A stretch of DNA of 12,036 bases from an uncultured Selenomonadales bacterium (GTDB lineage: Bacteria > Bacillota_C > Negativicutes > Selenomonadales > Selenomonadaceae): NCBI GenBank assembly GCA_947302675.1, contig CAMYWI010000011.1, forward strand, positions 1 to 12,036, written 5' to 3'. Each line of letters starts with the position of its first letter. The first letter of the stretch is position 1. A program made the translations under genes and the position numbers. A model generated the notes under the pieces. That model was not told the origin of the DNA, did no database searches, and saw only the letters and a list, made by a program, of their open reading frames with translations. Shown here piece after piece: positions 5,165 through 12,036 of the stretch.

Positions 5165-5725
5165 TCAAAGCTCCAACTCTTCTGCTCGTTCACTCATGCC
5201 CTTAATGCAAAGCTCCATTAACTCGCCAAGCTCCATGCCCAAATCGTCCGCGCCGCGCTGAATGACTTCGCGGTCGCACTTCGCCGCAAATCTCTTGTCC
5301 TTGAATTTTTTCTTGAGACTCTTAACCGACATGCCCGCCATTTTTTCCGGACGCATAAGCGCGTAGGCATGAACAATCCCCGTTAACTCGTCGACCGCGA
5401 ACAAACTCTTTTGACAATCAGTCGCGGGCTTAATCGTCGCGCCCGTCAAGCCGTAGCCGTGAGAAATTATCGTAGTAATATCGTCGTCGCTGATTCCTTC
5501 CGGCTCCAAAAGCTCGCGAACGTGTTGGCAATGTTCGTCGGGAAACTTTTCAAAGTCAACGTCGTGAAGATAGCCGATTGCCGACCAATGCTCCTTGTCC
5601 GCGCCGAAGTGTTCAGCCAATGCACCCATTGCCGCGCTAACTGCCGCCGCGTGTACAAATAAATGCGGCTCGGTCACGTGCTTTTTCAAAAATTCCCGCG
5701 CCCGCGCCAATGTCAATTCGCTCAT
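5165..5725 (-). CDS. HD-domain hydrolase
   Basis: A 186-residue protein of the HD superfamily, metal-dependent phosphohydrolases that often act on nucleotides or cyclic nucleotides. The expected metal ligands are visible: H25 in HLFVH, the H54-D55 pair in GYLHDVD, a histidine at 89 in ISHGYG, and D112 in FAVDELTGIVHA. The whole protein is one HD domain with a C-terminal helical part and no signal peptide. The start is taken as ATG 5725 because AAGGAG lies 8 bases upstream; a TTG one codon earlier is possible. It is transcribed towards gltX, with 214 bases of palindromic sequence between. The substrate is unknown. Similar small HD proteins are common in Firmicutes as uncharacterised proteins. 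Confidence 0.85.
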   Translation of the reverse strand: MSELTLARAREFLKKHVTEPHLFVHAAAVSAAMGALAEHFGADKEHWSAIGYLHDVDFEKFPDEHCQHVRELLEPEGISDDDITTIISHGYGLTGATIKPATDCQKSLFAVDELTGIVHAYALMRPEKMAGMSVKSLKKKFKDKRFAAKCDREVIQRGADDLGMELGELMELCIKGMSERAEELEL

Positions 5726-5819
5726 CAAAATCTCTCCTTAAAATTTTTCTGTTGATTGATTCTGCCCCGCGTTTTATTTTCCTGTCGATTGTGCTAAACT
5801 TTGAACGGGAGTGATTCTT

Positions 5820-6326
5820 TTGGATTATAAAATTCGTGAGATTAAACCTGCCGAATATGGCGAGCTGGAAAATTTTTTGTACGAGGCGATTCATGCGCCC
5901 GCCGGCGGCGTCAAAGCTCCGCGCGAGATTTTGAAACTGCCCGCGCTCCGAGTTTACACGGAAAATTTTGGCACGCAACCCGCTGACGATTGCCTTGTCG
6001 TTGAAGTCGCGGGAAAAGTTGTCGGCGCGTGTTGGGTTCGCATTATGAACGACTTCAGCCACATTGACGACGAAACGCCCTCGCTAGTCATTGCGCTTTA
6101 CGAAAAATTTTGCGGGCGCGGTATCGGCTCCGAACTCATCAAGAAAATGCTCGCGCGGCTCAAGGAAAAAAATTTCAAGTACGTTTCGCTGTCCGTGCAA
6201 AAATCTTTGACCGCGACGAAAAAATTTTATGAGCGGCTCGGCTTTGAAACGGTCGGCGAAGTAATGGGCGACAGCGAATTGGAATTTGTCATGCGCCTGA
6301 CTTTGGAGGGGAAAAATTTTGCTTGA
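5820..6326 (+). CDS. GNAT-family N-acetyltransferase
   Basis: A 168-residue acetyl-CoA-dependent acetyltransferase of the GNAT fold. The N-terminus YKIREIKPAEYGELENFL is typical. The strand VVEVAGKVVGACWVRIM precedes the acetyl-CoA pyrophosphate loop CGRGIGSELIKKML (residues 98-111, R/Q-x-x-G-x-G/A type). The C-terminal part LSVQKSLTATKKFYERLGFE is the classic end of the fold. TTG at 5820 is chosen because GGGAG lies about 8 bases before it; a GTG at 5811 is in frame but would overlap the ribosome binding site. The acceptor cannot be predicted. It overlaps the next gene by 8 bases, which suggests coupled translation with the glycosyltransferase. It diverges from the HD gene across a 94-base gap in which I see no strong promoter. 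Confidence 0.9.
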   Translation: MDYKIREIKPAEYGELENFLYEAIHAPAGGVKAPREILKLPALRVYTENFGTQPADDCLVVEVAGKVVGACWVRIMNDFSHIDDETPSLVIALYEKFCGRGIGSELIKKMLARLKEKNFKYVSLSVQKSLTATKKFYERLGFETVGEVMGDSELEFVMRLTLEGKNFA

Positions 6327-7002
6327 CGAAAAAAAAGTTGCGTTCATAACCTGCGTGAACGACGATTGGTGGTACAGCGAGTGCCTCTTGTACTTGCGGC
6401 ATTTGAAAATTCCCGACGGCATGACGGCGGAGTTTATCGACGTGCGCGACGCAAAATCTATGACGGCGGGCTACAACCGCGCCATGAAAAGTTCCGACGC
6501 CAAGTACAAAATTTATCTGCACCAAGATACTTTTGTCGTGAACAAGAATTTGATTGCTGACCTGCTGAAAATTTTTGCTGATAAATCGATTGGCGTTGTC
6601 GGCATGATTGGTTGCATGAACTTGCCGAAGACCGGCGTTTGGTGGGACGGCATGAGGACTTATGGGCGAGTGTTGCACGCTTGCGAGCCGGAAAGCGTCG
6701 TTGATTCGCATTGCGACGAGCCGGAAGGCGATTATCAGCAAGTCGAATCGGTTGACGGCTTGTTTTTGGCGACGCAGTACGATTTGACGTGGCGCGAGGA
6801 TTTATTTGACGGCTGGCACTTGTACGATACGTCGCTTTGCAAAGAAATGAGCCGCGCAGGTTACCGCGTGGTCGTGCCGAATCAGTCAAAAGATTTTTGG
6901 TGCATACACTGCCCGAAAGAAAAGCCGCTTGACCCGAAATATCGCCGCTACCAAAAAATTTTCCTGCGCGAGTACGGCGACGAGCTTAATCCCGAAGTTT
7001 GA
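6319..7002 (+). CDS. Glycosyltransferase-like protein (GT-A fold, StrF-type)
   Basis: A 227-residue protein resembling the short GT-A-fold glycosyltransferases of the Glyco_tranf_2_5/StrF type. It starts with the strand KKVAFITCVNDDWWYSECLLYL. The stretch DAKSMTAGYNRAMKSSDAKY then leads into YLHQDTFVVNKNLI (residues 66-79), where the QD takes the place of the metal-binding DxD. Further on are IGVVGMIGC, GLFLATQYDLTWREDLFDGWHLYD and CIHCPKE, typical of this group. The TTG start lies 7 bases after GGAGGGG and overlaps the end of the GNAT gene. It has no membrane segment. The sugar donor and acceptor are unknown; surface polysaccharide or protein glycosylation are possible. A strong terminator follows. 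Confidence 0.85.
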   Translation: MLDEKKVAFITCVNDDWWYSECLLYLRHLKIPDGMTAEFIDVRDAKSMTAGYNRAMKSSDAKYKIYLHQDTFVVNKNLIADLLKIFADKSIGVVGMIGCMNLPKTGVWWDGMRTYGRVLHACEPESVVDSHCDEPEGDYQQVESVDGLFLATQYDLTWREDLFDGWHLYDTSLCKEMSRAGYRVVVPNQSKDFWCIHCPKEKPLDPKYRRYQKIFLREYGDELNPEV

Positions 7003-7013
7003 AAAATATTTAA

Positions 7014-7045
7014 GCCCCGACGAAACATCGGGGCAGATTTTTCTT
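7014..7045 (+). terminator. Rho-independent terminator after the glycosyltransferase gene
   Basis: GCCCCGA, loop CGAAACA, TCGGGGC, then AGATTTTTCTTT. The stem is a perfect 7-bp pair, 11 bases after the stop codon. On the other strand it may also end the tRNA transcript, whose 3' end is only 14 bases away. Confidence 0.9.
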
Positions 7046-7047
7046 TA

Positions 7048-7123
7048 TGGAGCCGACTGTCAGACTCGAACTGACGACCTGCGCATTACGAATGCGCTGC
7101 TCTACCAACTGAGCTAAGTCGGC
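7048..7123 (-). tRNA. tRNA-Thr (anticodon CGT)
   Basis: A full 76-nt cloverleaf on the minus strand. The acceptor arms GCCGACT/AGTCGGC are followed by TCCA with an encoded CCA. The D-arm is AGCTCAGTTGGTAGAGC. The anticodon stem GCGCA/TGCGC has the loop TTCGTAA, giving anticodon CGT, which reads ACG (threonine). The T-arm is GTCAGTTCGAGTCTGAC. No mismatches are seen in the stems. The + strand mobile-type genes begin on its 5' side, not at the 3' end used by most integrases. Confidence 0.97.
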
Positions 7124-7142
7124 GAATCAATCAACGCGCTAA

Positions 7143-7171
7143 TTTATATCACTTTAGCCGCCACCTGTCAA
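7143..7171 (-). promoter_or_regulatory. Promoter of the tRNA-Thr gene
   Basis: On the minus strand a consensus TTGACA (7166-7171) and TATAAA (7143-7148) with a 17-base spacer, about 20 bases upstream of the mature tRNA 5' end. The same stretch read on + could form a hairpin (GCCGCC-ACCT/AGGT then GGCGGC), followed by eight T. Confidence 0.85.
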
Positions 7172-7179
7172 GGTTTTTA

Positions 7180-7208
7180 TTGCGGCGGCGAATTTTTTTT
7201 GTTATCAT
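7180..7208 (+). promoter_or_regulatory. Weak candidate promoter for the recognition-domain/recT/arg array
   Basis: TTGCGG (7180-7185) and TATCAT (7203-7208) are 17 bases apart, 22 bases before the next start codon. Both boxes are imperfect. It is the only plausible promoter seen between the tRNA gene and the array, but the assignment is tentative. Confidence 0.3.
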
Positions 7209-7229
7209 AAAAATAAAAGGTGATTCATT

Positions 7230-8189
7230 ATGCCAAAGCTCTTTGACCCGAAATATCCCGACGGCTTTATCGAAGTCCCGCACATCAACGCCTACCTTAT
7301 GCCTGGTCCAGATATTTACGTTGAGCCGCGCGAGACTCCTTTCTTCCGCGTGCCGCCAATGATTTACGGCAGTGCTCCGCGCGACGGCGGCAATTTAATC
7401 TTGACACCCGAAGAAAAAGACGACCTTATCAAAAAAAATCCTCGCGCGGAAAAATGGATTCGCCCGTTTGTCGGCTCGTTGGAATTTATTCGCGGCAAGA
7501 AAAGATTTTGCCTGTGGCTTGAAGATTGTCCGCCTGATGAACTTCGCAAGATACCGCTCGTTTATGAACGTGTCAAAAAAGTTCGCGAACATCGCTTATC
7601 GAGTAAACGCACAATCACCCGCAAATTTGCCGATAAGCCGACGCTTTTTGTAGAAGCTCGACAGCCAACGACGGATTATCTGTTGGTGCCATGTGTTAGC
7701 TCCTCGCGCCGTGAATATATTCCGATTGGTTACATGTCGGCTGAAGTCGTGGCAAGTAATGCAACGTTCACCGTGCCCGACGCGGATTTGTTTTTGTTCG
7801 GCGTGTTGACGAGTTCGGTGCACATGACTTGGACGAAGATGGTTTGCGGGCGGTTGCGCAATGACTATCGCTACTCGAACACGATTTGCTATAACTGCTT
7901 TCCGTTTCCGTTGTTCTATCCGGAGACGTGGCGACCGCGCGTTGAAAAGACTGCGCAGAAAATTTTAGACGCGCGGAAAAATTATCCGAACGCGAGCTAC
8001 GCCGACCTTTACGACGAAATTTCAATGCCGTATGATTTGCGGCGGGCGCACGAGGAAAACGACGCGGCAGTCTTGAGCTTGTACGGGAGCTTACACGCCG
8101 ACATGGACGAATTGGCAATGCAAATCCGACTGCTTGAACTTTATCAGCAGCTTAAAGAAGATTTTGATTTTGAGGAGGAAGATTTATGA
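7230..8189 (+). CDS. MmeI-like type IIL restriction-modification protein, solitary C-terminal target-recognition region
   Basis: A 319-residue protein matching only the C-terminal third of MmeI-like type IIL enzymes, single polypeptides that normally combine nuclease, adenine methyltransferase and target recognition. Visible family blocks are NAYLMPGPDIYVEPR (20-34), YGSAPRDGGNL (46-56), WIRPFVGSLEFIRGKKRFCL (76-95), LVYERVKKVREHRL, FVEARQPTTDYLLVPCVSS, YIPIGYM, FGVLTSSVHMTW, GRLRNDYRYSNTICYNCFPF (207-226) and SMPYDLRRAHEENDAAVLSLYG. No PD-(D/E)XK nuclease and no SAM or NPPF/NPPY motif is present. Upstream there is only a tRNA gene, so those domains are absent, not frameshifted. The frame is intact, starts with ATG near a domain boundary and has a modest site (AGGTGA). 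Its last codons hold the recT ribosome binding site and overlap the recT ATG (ATGA). It may be a remnant or a DNA-binding protein in its own right. Confidence 0.88.
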   Translation: MPKLFDPKYPDGFIEVPHINAYLMPGPDIYVEPRETPFFRVPPMIYGSAPRDGGNLILTPEEKDDLIKKNPRAEKWIRPFVGSLEFIRGKKRFCLWLEDCPPDELRKIPLVYERVKKVREHRLSSKRTITRKFADKPTLFVEARQPTTDYLLVPCVSSSRREYIPIGYMSAEVVASNATFTVPDADLFLFGVLTSSVHMTWTKMVCGRLRNDYRYSNTICYNCFPFPLFYPETWRPRVEKTAQKILDARKNYPNASYADLYDEISMPYDLRRAHEENDAAVLSLYGSLHADMDELAMQIRLLELYQQLKEDFDFEEEDL

Positions 8190-9019
8190 AAACTGATGAA
8201 CCTACGCTCCAACAGCTTTTGAACAGGGAGGGAATCAAGAAACGCTTTGAAGAACTCTTGGACAACTCCGCGCCGTCGTTTATCTCGTCAATCTTGACAA
8301 TCGTAAAAGGCAACTCTAAACTGCAAAGTTGCTCGCCGAGTTCGATCTTGGCGGCGGCGGGAATAGCGGCGGCGTTGAAGTTGCCGATAAATCCGAGCTT
8401 GGGTTTCGCGTACATTGTGCCCTACAAAAATCAAGCGCAATTCCAACTGGGCTTTAAAGGTTTTATCCAACTGGCAATGCGTAGCGGGCAGTATCGGACT
8501 TTGAACGCGGGCGCAGTCTGCGCGGGACAAATCGCGGAGATTGACTTCGTGACGGGCGAGATAATTCGCGGCGAAAAAATTTCCGATGAGGTCGTGGGCT
8601 ACGTCGCGTACCTTGAGCTGATAAACGGATTCAGCAAGTCGCTTTACATGACGGTTGAGGAACTTCGCGCACATGCCGAGAAATTTTCTATGAGCTACGC
8701 CTACGACTTGCGCAACGGCAAGCGGACTTCTGTTTGGTCGACGAACTTTGCGGCAATGGCTAAAAAGACCGTGCTTAAGCGGTTGCTGAGCACCTACGGA
8801 ATTATTTCGATTGACCAGCAAAGCGCGGCGTTGGCGACGGCTCTTCAAAGCGATCAGGCGGCTATCACGGAGGACGGTTTCCGCTACATTGACAACGAGC
8901 CGAACGGCGAGGAAAAACTTGTGCCGTTCAGCGACGTGATTAAACTGCCCGAAGCCGACGAATCCGACAATCCCGACGACGCGGCAGGAGATAAGCCGGA
9001 GGAGGAGAAAAATGATTGA
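8186..9019 (+). CDS. recT: RecT-family single-strand annealing protein
   Basis: A 277-residue phage-type recombinase that binds single-stranded DNA and anneals complementary strands, usually paired with an exonuclease. The core is clear: SILAAAGIAAALKLPINP, LGFAYIVPYKNQAQFQLGFK, GFIQLAMRSGQYRTLNAGAV (92-111), then DEVVGYVAYLELINGF, MTVEELRAHAEKFS, WSTNFAAMAKKTVLKRLLS and an acidic, disordered tail (about 250-277), as in known RecT proteins. GGAGGAAG precedes the ATG by about 6 bases, and the start overlaps the previous gene by 4 bases. No exonuclease (YqaJ or RecE type), integrase or structural phage gene is in the window. The end overlaps the next start by 8 bases. The protein looks complete and may be functional. 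Confidence 0.95.
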   Translation: MKTDEPTLQQLLNREGIKKRFEELLDNSAPSFISSILTIVKGNSKLQSCSPSSILAAAGIAAALKLPINPSLGFAYIVPYKNQAQFQLGFKGFIQLAMRSGQYRTLNAGAVCAGQIAEIDFVTGEIIRGEKISDEVVGYVAYLELINGFSKSLYMTVEELRAHAEKFSMSYAYDLRNGKRTSVWSTNFAAMAKKTVLKRLLSTYGIISIDQQSAALATALQSDQAAITEDGFRYIDNEPNGEEKLVPFSDVIKLPEADESDNPDDAAGDKPEEEKND

Positions 9020-10025
9020 CGAAACTTTACAAGGACAACTCGCGGCGGAGCTGTTGAAGAAAATTTTGCCAGAAGACATGCAAGCGGCGGCACTGGCTGA
9101 ACTCGACGCGGAGCTGAAAAAAAATTCCGTCGAGCCGACGGAAAAGTTCAGTCCCGCCGACCGCGCCAAAATTCTTGTTGAGGCGTTGCCGTATATTCAA
9201 GAGTTTTCGGGCAAGACGATTGTCATAAAGTACGGCGGTTCCGCGCAGATTAATGACGAGCTTAAATCGAGCGTCATGCAAGACGTTGCGCTGATGAAGT
9301 TCGTCGGGATTAACGTCGTTATCATTCACGGCGGCGGCAAGGACATAACGGGCTTTCTTAAAAAGTTGGGCAAGGAAAGTTCGTTTGTTAGCGGCTTGCG
9401 CGTGACCGACGATGAGACTATGGAAGTTGCGGAAATGGTTCTCGCGGGCAAAATCAATTCGGAGATTGTGACGCTGTTAAATCGTCGCGGCTTACGGGCG
9501 GTCGGCTTGAGCGGCAAGGACGCTGATTTGATTCTTGCCGAAAAAAAATTGGCGACGGTCTACGAGGCGGGCGAGAAGACTAAAGTTGATGTCGGTAACG
9601 TCGGCAAGGCGAAGAAGATTAACATTGAGATTGTCGGCGACTTGATTGCGCAGGGCTATGTTCCCGTGATTGCGCCAATCGGCGTGGGCGAGGACGGGCA
9701 GAGCTTTAACATAAACGCGGACGACGTGGCGGCTGACATTGCGGGCGCACTCAAGGCGGAGAAACTTTTACTGCTGACGGACACGGCGGGCGTCTACAAA
9801 AATTTTGAGGACAAGGAAAGTTTTATCTCGACGCTTAAAGCTGACGAGGCGCGAGCACTTATCAAGGACGGAATAATTTCTGGCGGCATGATTCCCAAAG
9901 TCAAGGCGTGCTTGCGAGCACTCGACAAGGGCACGAACAAAGCCTACATAATCGACGGGCGGCTACCACACTCGATAATTTTGGAGCTGTTCACGGCGGC
10001 GGGGCTTGGCACGGAAGTTGTATAA
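9012..10025 (+). CDS. argB: Acetylglutamate kinase with unusual N-terminal extension
   Basis: It phosphorylates N-acetylglutamate with ATP, the second step of arginine biosynthesis, in the cytoplasm. Family marks are TIVIKYGGSAQIN (69-81), VVIIHGGGKDI (102-112), FVSGLRVTDDETMEV, INSEIVTLLNRRGL, VIAPIGVGEDGQSFNINADD, LLLLTDTAGV, and SGGMIPKV near the end. The normal N-terminus begins around SPADRAKILVEALPYIQ, here residue 47. Before it lie about 45 extra residues (MIDETLQGQLAAELLKKILP and on), predicted helical and charged. No ATG, GTG or TTG stands at the usual start; the nearest in-frame ATG is codon 23. The GGAGGAG site and ATG at 9012 lie inside the end of recT, so translation is coupled to it. 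An extension joined from a former gene after recT is the best explanation. argD follows after 20 bases. Confidence 0.93.
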   Translation: MIDETLQGQLAAELLKKILPEDMQAAALAELDAELKKNSVEPTEKFSPADRAKILVEALPYIQEFSGKTIVIKYGGSAQINDELKSSVMQDVALMKFVGINVVIIHGGGKDITGFLKKLGKESSFVSGLRVTDDETMEVAEMVLAGKINSEIVTLLNRRGLRAVGLSGKDADLILAEKKLATVYEAGEKTKVDVGNVGKAKKINIEIVGDLIAQGYVPVIAPIGVGEDGQSFNINADDVAADIAGALKAEKLLLLTDTAGVYKNFEDKESFISTLKADEARALIKDGIISGGMIPKVKACLRALDKGTNKAYIIDGRLPHSIILELFTAAGLGTEVV

Positions 10026-10045
10026 AATTTTGAGGAGTGATTTGT

Positions 10046-11242
10046 TTGACTGAGGAGAAAATTTTTGAGCGGGACGACAAGAATTATCTGCCCGTGTTCA
10101 AGCGTTACAAGATAGTTTTGGAGCGGGGCGAGGGCGCGTATCTTTACGACATCAACGGCAAAAAGTATATCGACTTCCTGGCGGGCATCGCGGTAAATGT
10201 TTTGGGTCACAACTATCCGCCGCTGGTCAAGGCAATTTCGGAACAGGCGGCGAAAGTTATTCACGTGAGCAATCTCTACTACACTGAACCGCAAGCCGCC
10301 GCCGCCGCAAAACTCGTCAAGCTCAGCGGTTTGGACAGGGCGTTCTTTGCAAATTCGGGCGCGGAGGCGAACGAGGGCGCGATTAAAATTGCCCGCAAGT
10401 TCGCCAAGAAAGTATCCGCCGACAAAGTTCAAATCATCACGGCGTGGGACAGCTTTCACGGGCGGACGCTCGCGACTTTGACGGCGACGGGTCAGCCGCA
10501 TTATCACAAGGGCTTTGAACCGTTGCCCGCCGGTTTCGACTACGTTCACTTCAACGACGCGGACGAGCTTGCCGAAAAAATTTCTGATAAGACCTGCGCG
10601 GTAATGCTTGAGACGATTCAGGGCGAGGGCGGCGTTTATCCTCCGAAAGGCGATTATCTAAAAAAAGTCCGCGAGCTTTGCGACAAACACGGCGCGTTGT
10701 TGATTCTCGACGAGATTCAATCGGGCATGGGGCGCAGCGGCAAATTCTTCGCCTATGAAAAATACGGCATTAAGCCCGATATCGTCACGTTGGCAAAAGG
10801 TTTAGCGGGCGGCGTCCCGATTGGCGCGTTCATCTGCACGGAGGAAGTTGCGCGGGCATTTAATCCTGGAGATCACGGAACGACTTTTGGCGGAAATCCT
10901 CTCGCCTGCGCGGCGGCAAATGTGGTTCTCGATACCGTACCCGACGAAAAATTCTTGGCGCACGTCGAAGAAGTCGGGAAATATTTCAAGGAAAAACTTA
11001 TTGACTTACAGAAAAAATATCCCACGCAAATTAAAGAGATTCGCGGCGAAGGTTTGATTCTCGGTGCGCAACTCGACAAAACTAAAAAATCGGGCGTCGA
11101 GATTGTTAACGAGTGCATGAAACGCGGCGCGATTATCAACTGCACGGTCGGCACTGTCTTAAGATTTATCCCGCCGCTGATTATCACGCCCGCGCAGGTC
11201 GACGAAGTTATTAATATTCTTGACGCCGTGTTGGGAGAATAA
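10046..11242 (+). CDS. argD: Acetylornithine aminotransferase
   Basis: A PLP-dependent class III aminotransferase of 398 residues that converts N-acetylglutamate semialdehyde and glutamate to N-acetylornithine, two steps after ArgB. Motifs are YIDFLAGIAVNVLGHNYP at the N-terminus, FFANSGAEANEGAIKIARK (phosphate-binding loop), SFHGRTLATLTATGQ, ETIQGEGGVYPP, LLILDEIQSGMGRSG (the Asp that binds the pyridine nitrogen), and TLAKGLAGGVPIGA, whose lysine, about residue 251, forms the Schiff base. GTTFGGNPLACAAANVVL and VLRFIPPLIIT complete the family pattern. TTG at 10046 is chosen over GTG at 10037 because GAGGAG lies 8 bases before it. The enzyme may also serve lysine synthesis. argC, argJ and argF are not seen in the window. 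Confidence 0.95.
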   Translation: MTEEKIFERDDKNYLPVFKRYKIVLERGEGAYLYDINGKKYIDFLAGIAVNVLGHNYPPLVKAISEQAAKVIHVSNLYYTEPQAAAAAKLVKLSGLDRAFFANSGAEANEGAIKIARKFAKKVSADKVQIITAWDSFHGRTLATLTATGQPHYHKGFEPLPAGFDYVHFNDADELAEKISDKTCAVMLETIQGEGGVYPPKGDYLKKVRELCDKHGALLILDEIQSGMGRSGKFFAYEKYGIKPDIVTLAKGLAGGVPIGAFICTEEVARAFNPGDHGTTFGGNPLACAAANVVLDTVPDEKFLAHVEEVGKYFKEKLIDLQKKYPTQIKEIRGEGLILGAQLDKTKKSGVEIVNECMKRGAIINCTVGTVLRFIPPLIITPAQVDEVINILDAVLGE

Positions 11243-11244
11243 GT

Positions 11245-12036
11245 ATGGTTGACAAAGATTTGTTCCTGCACGACTTGTCGATAGTCGCAATTCTCAAAAA
11301 CGAGGGGCACTACCTCAAGGAGTGGTTGGATTATCATTTACTCGCGGGCGTTGACCACTTTTATCTTTACGACAACGAAAGTCCTGACAATCAAGCGGAA
11401 GTCGCCGCACCTTACGTCGAGGCGGGGCTTGTCGATTATTTCTCTTTGCCTGGTCCGAAGAAACAACTTGTCGCCTATAGGACGGCTATCAATAAATTCA
11501 AGTTCCAAAGTCGTTACATGGCGTTCGTTGACGGCGACGAGTTTATTTATCCGAAATCCAATCGGAGCATTTCGGAAGTGCTTGACGAAATTTTGTCGCA
11601 AGATAAAAATGCGGCGGGCGTGTTTATCAACTGGCAAATTTTTGGGTCGAACGGACAAGAGAAAGCGGATTATACTCGCGGCGTGCTTGAGAGATTTACG
11701 CGACGTGCACCGCGCGACGAAGGGCGAAATCATATCGGCAAGACCATTGCTAACCCGCGCAAGATAGAGAAGTACGCTCACCCGCACTATCCTGTTTACT
11801 TTGACGGGGCGTACTCTATCAACGAGAGCGGCGGCGTTGTGGAGAAATTTTCCAATAAGCCCGTGACGGCGGACAAGATTGCCCTTCACCATTACTATTT
11901 AAAATCTAAGGAAGAGGCCGAGAAAAAATTTAATGTGTTCAGCCCGTGCAATGGAAGAGACAAGAGAGAAATTAAGGATAGGCGCATGGTCACAGAAGAC
12001 CGCAACGAAGAGTTTGACGACAGCATTTTGGCTTAT
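11245..12036 (+). CDS. Glycosyltransferase family 92-like protein (3' end outside window)
   Basis: An open frame of 264 codons runs from ATG 11245, two bases after the argD stop, to the window end. GGGAG lies inside the last argD codons. The protein looks like the GT92 (DUF23) group of inverting glycosyltransferases. Its marks are the N-terminal block LSIVAILKNEGHYLKEWLDY, HLLAGVDHFYLYDNES, the metal-binding FVDGDEF (residues 94-100), VFINWQIFGSNG, and HIGKTIANPRK followed by HHYYLKSKEEAEKKF. It has no signal peptide or membrane segment in the visible part. Its role in arginine synthesis is not apparent, so its position after argD may be read-through rather than shared function. Donor and acceptor sugars are unknown. 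Confidence 0.85.
   Translation, partial: MVDKDLFLHDLSIVAILKNEGHYLKEWLDYHLLAGVDHFYLYDNESPDNQAEVAAPYVEAGLVDYFSLPGPKKQLVAYRTAINKFKFQSRYMAFVDGDEFIYPKSNRSISEVLDEILSQDKNAAGVFINWQIFGSNGQEKADYTRGVLERFTRRAPRDEGRNHIGKTIANPRKIEKYAHPHYPVYFDGAYSINESGGVVEKFSNKPVTADKIALHHYYLKSKEEAEKKFNVFSPCNGRDKREIKDRRMVTEDRNEEFDDSILAY

Noticed and set aside
4947..5168. Minus-strand open frame of 73 codons overlapping the gltX start
   Set aside because: It is made of the palindrome cluster, has no recognisable domain, and its composition follows the hairpins. More likely a repeat than a gene.
5637..6062. Long minus-strand open frames opposite the GNAT, glycosyltransferase, RecT and ArgB genes
   Set aside because: They are shadows of real genes in a moderately GC-rich genome, lack ribosome binding sites and have no recognisable domains.
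7048..7123. tRNA-Thr as integration site of a prophage
   Set aside because: The mobile-type genes lie on the 5' side of the tRNA. No integrase and no repeat of the tRNA 3' end were found in the window.
7156..7200. Hairpin plus T-run read on + as a terminator
   Set aside because: The stem is irregular with a large asymmetric loop, no + strand transcript is expected to need it, and the bases are better explained as the tRNA promoter on the other strand.
1..12036. CRISPR array
   Set aside because: No regularly spaced repeats of suitable length were seen; the only repeats are the two cassettes, the junction duplication and the palindrome cluster.

Overview
The window looks like a chromosomal segment of an anaerobic, Gram-positive-related bacterium. 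Genes have strong GGAGG-type ribosome binding sites, many TTG starts and frequent 4-8 bp gene overlaps. The aldo/keto reductase - signal-peptide hydrolase - hexapeptide acetyltransferase - flavodoxin order resembles Negativicutes (Selenomonadales). That placement is an inference from gene style and arrangement, not from a marker-gene search.

Left part (1-3616). The end of an aldo/keto reductase (AKR) gene on + converges on a - strand operon. Read from its promoter, that operon was AKR (start 3554), a secreted alpha/beta-hydrolase-like protein (start 2563), a maltose-acetyltransferase-type enzyme (1664-1104) and a flavodoxin (1091-579). It has been taken apart. The middle of the AKR gene is replaced by one NUMOD4/HNH endonuclease cassette, and everything after the hydrolase signal peptide by a second. 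Each cassette has its own promoter, a hairpin-rich leader of about 105 nt and an endonuclease gene. Both endonuclease genes are broken by single-base frameshifts. The two promoter/leader regions are far more alike than the two proteins. The operon promoter lies over the gltX stop codon and has the 19-bp spacer with a central dyad typical of MerR-family control. At the convergent junction (319-614) the AKR and flavodoxin 3' ends and their shared terminator are present twice.

Middle part (3613-7123). This holds a short glutamyl-tRNA synthetase gene (TTG start), a cluster of palindromes, an HD-domain hydrolase gene, and on + a GNAT acetyltransferase overlapping a glycosyltransferase. A terminator follows, then a tRNA-Thr(CGT) gene on - with a clear promoter.

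Right part (7230-12036). This is a tightly coupled + strand array: a protein that is only the C-terminal target-recognition part of a MmeI-like type IIL restriction-modification enzyme, a RecT single-strand annealing protein, argB, argD and a GT92-type glycosyltransferase that runs off the end. Mobile-element genes are thus joined directly to arginine biosynthesis genes. ArgB carries an unusual N-terminal extension of about 45 residues whose start codon sits inside the end of recT, which suggests that a recombination joined a gene after recT to argB in frame.

The most unusual points are the paired endonuclease cassettes with their conserved leaders, the solitary MmeI-type recognition module coupled to RecT, and the recT-argB junction.
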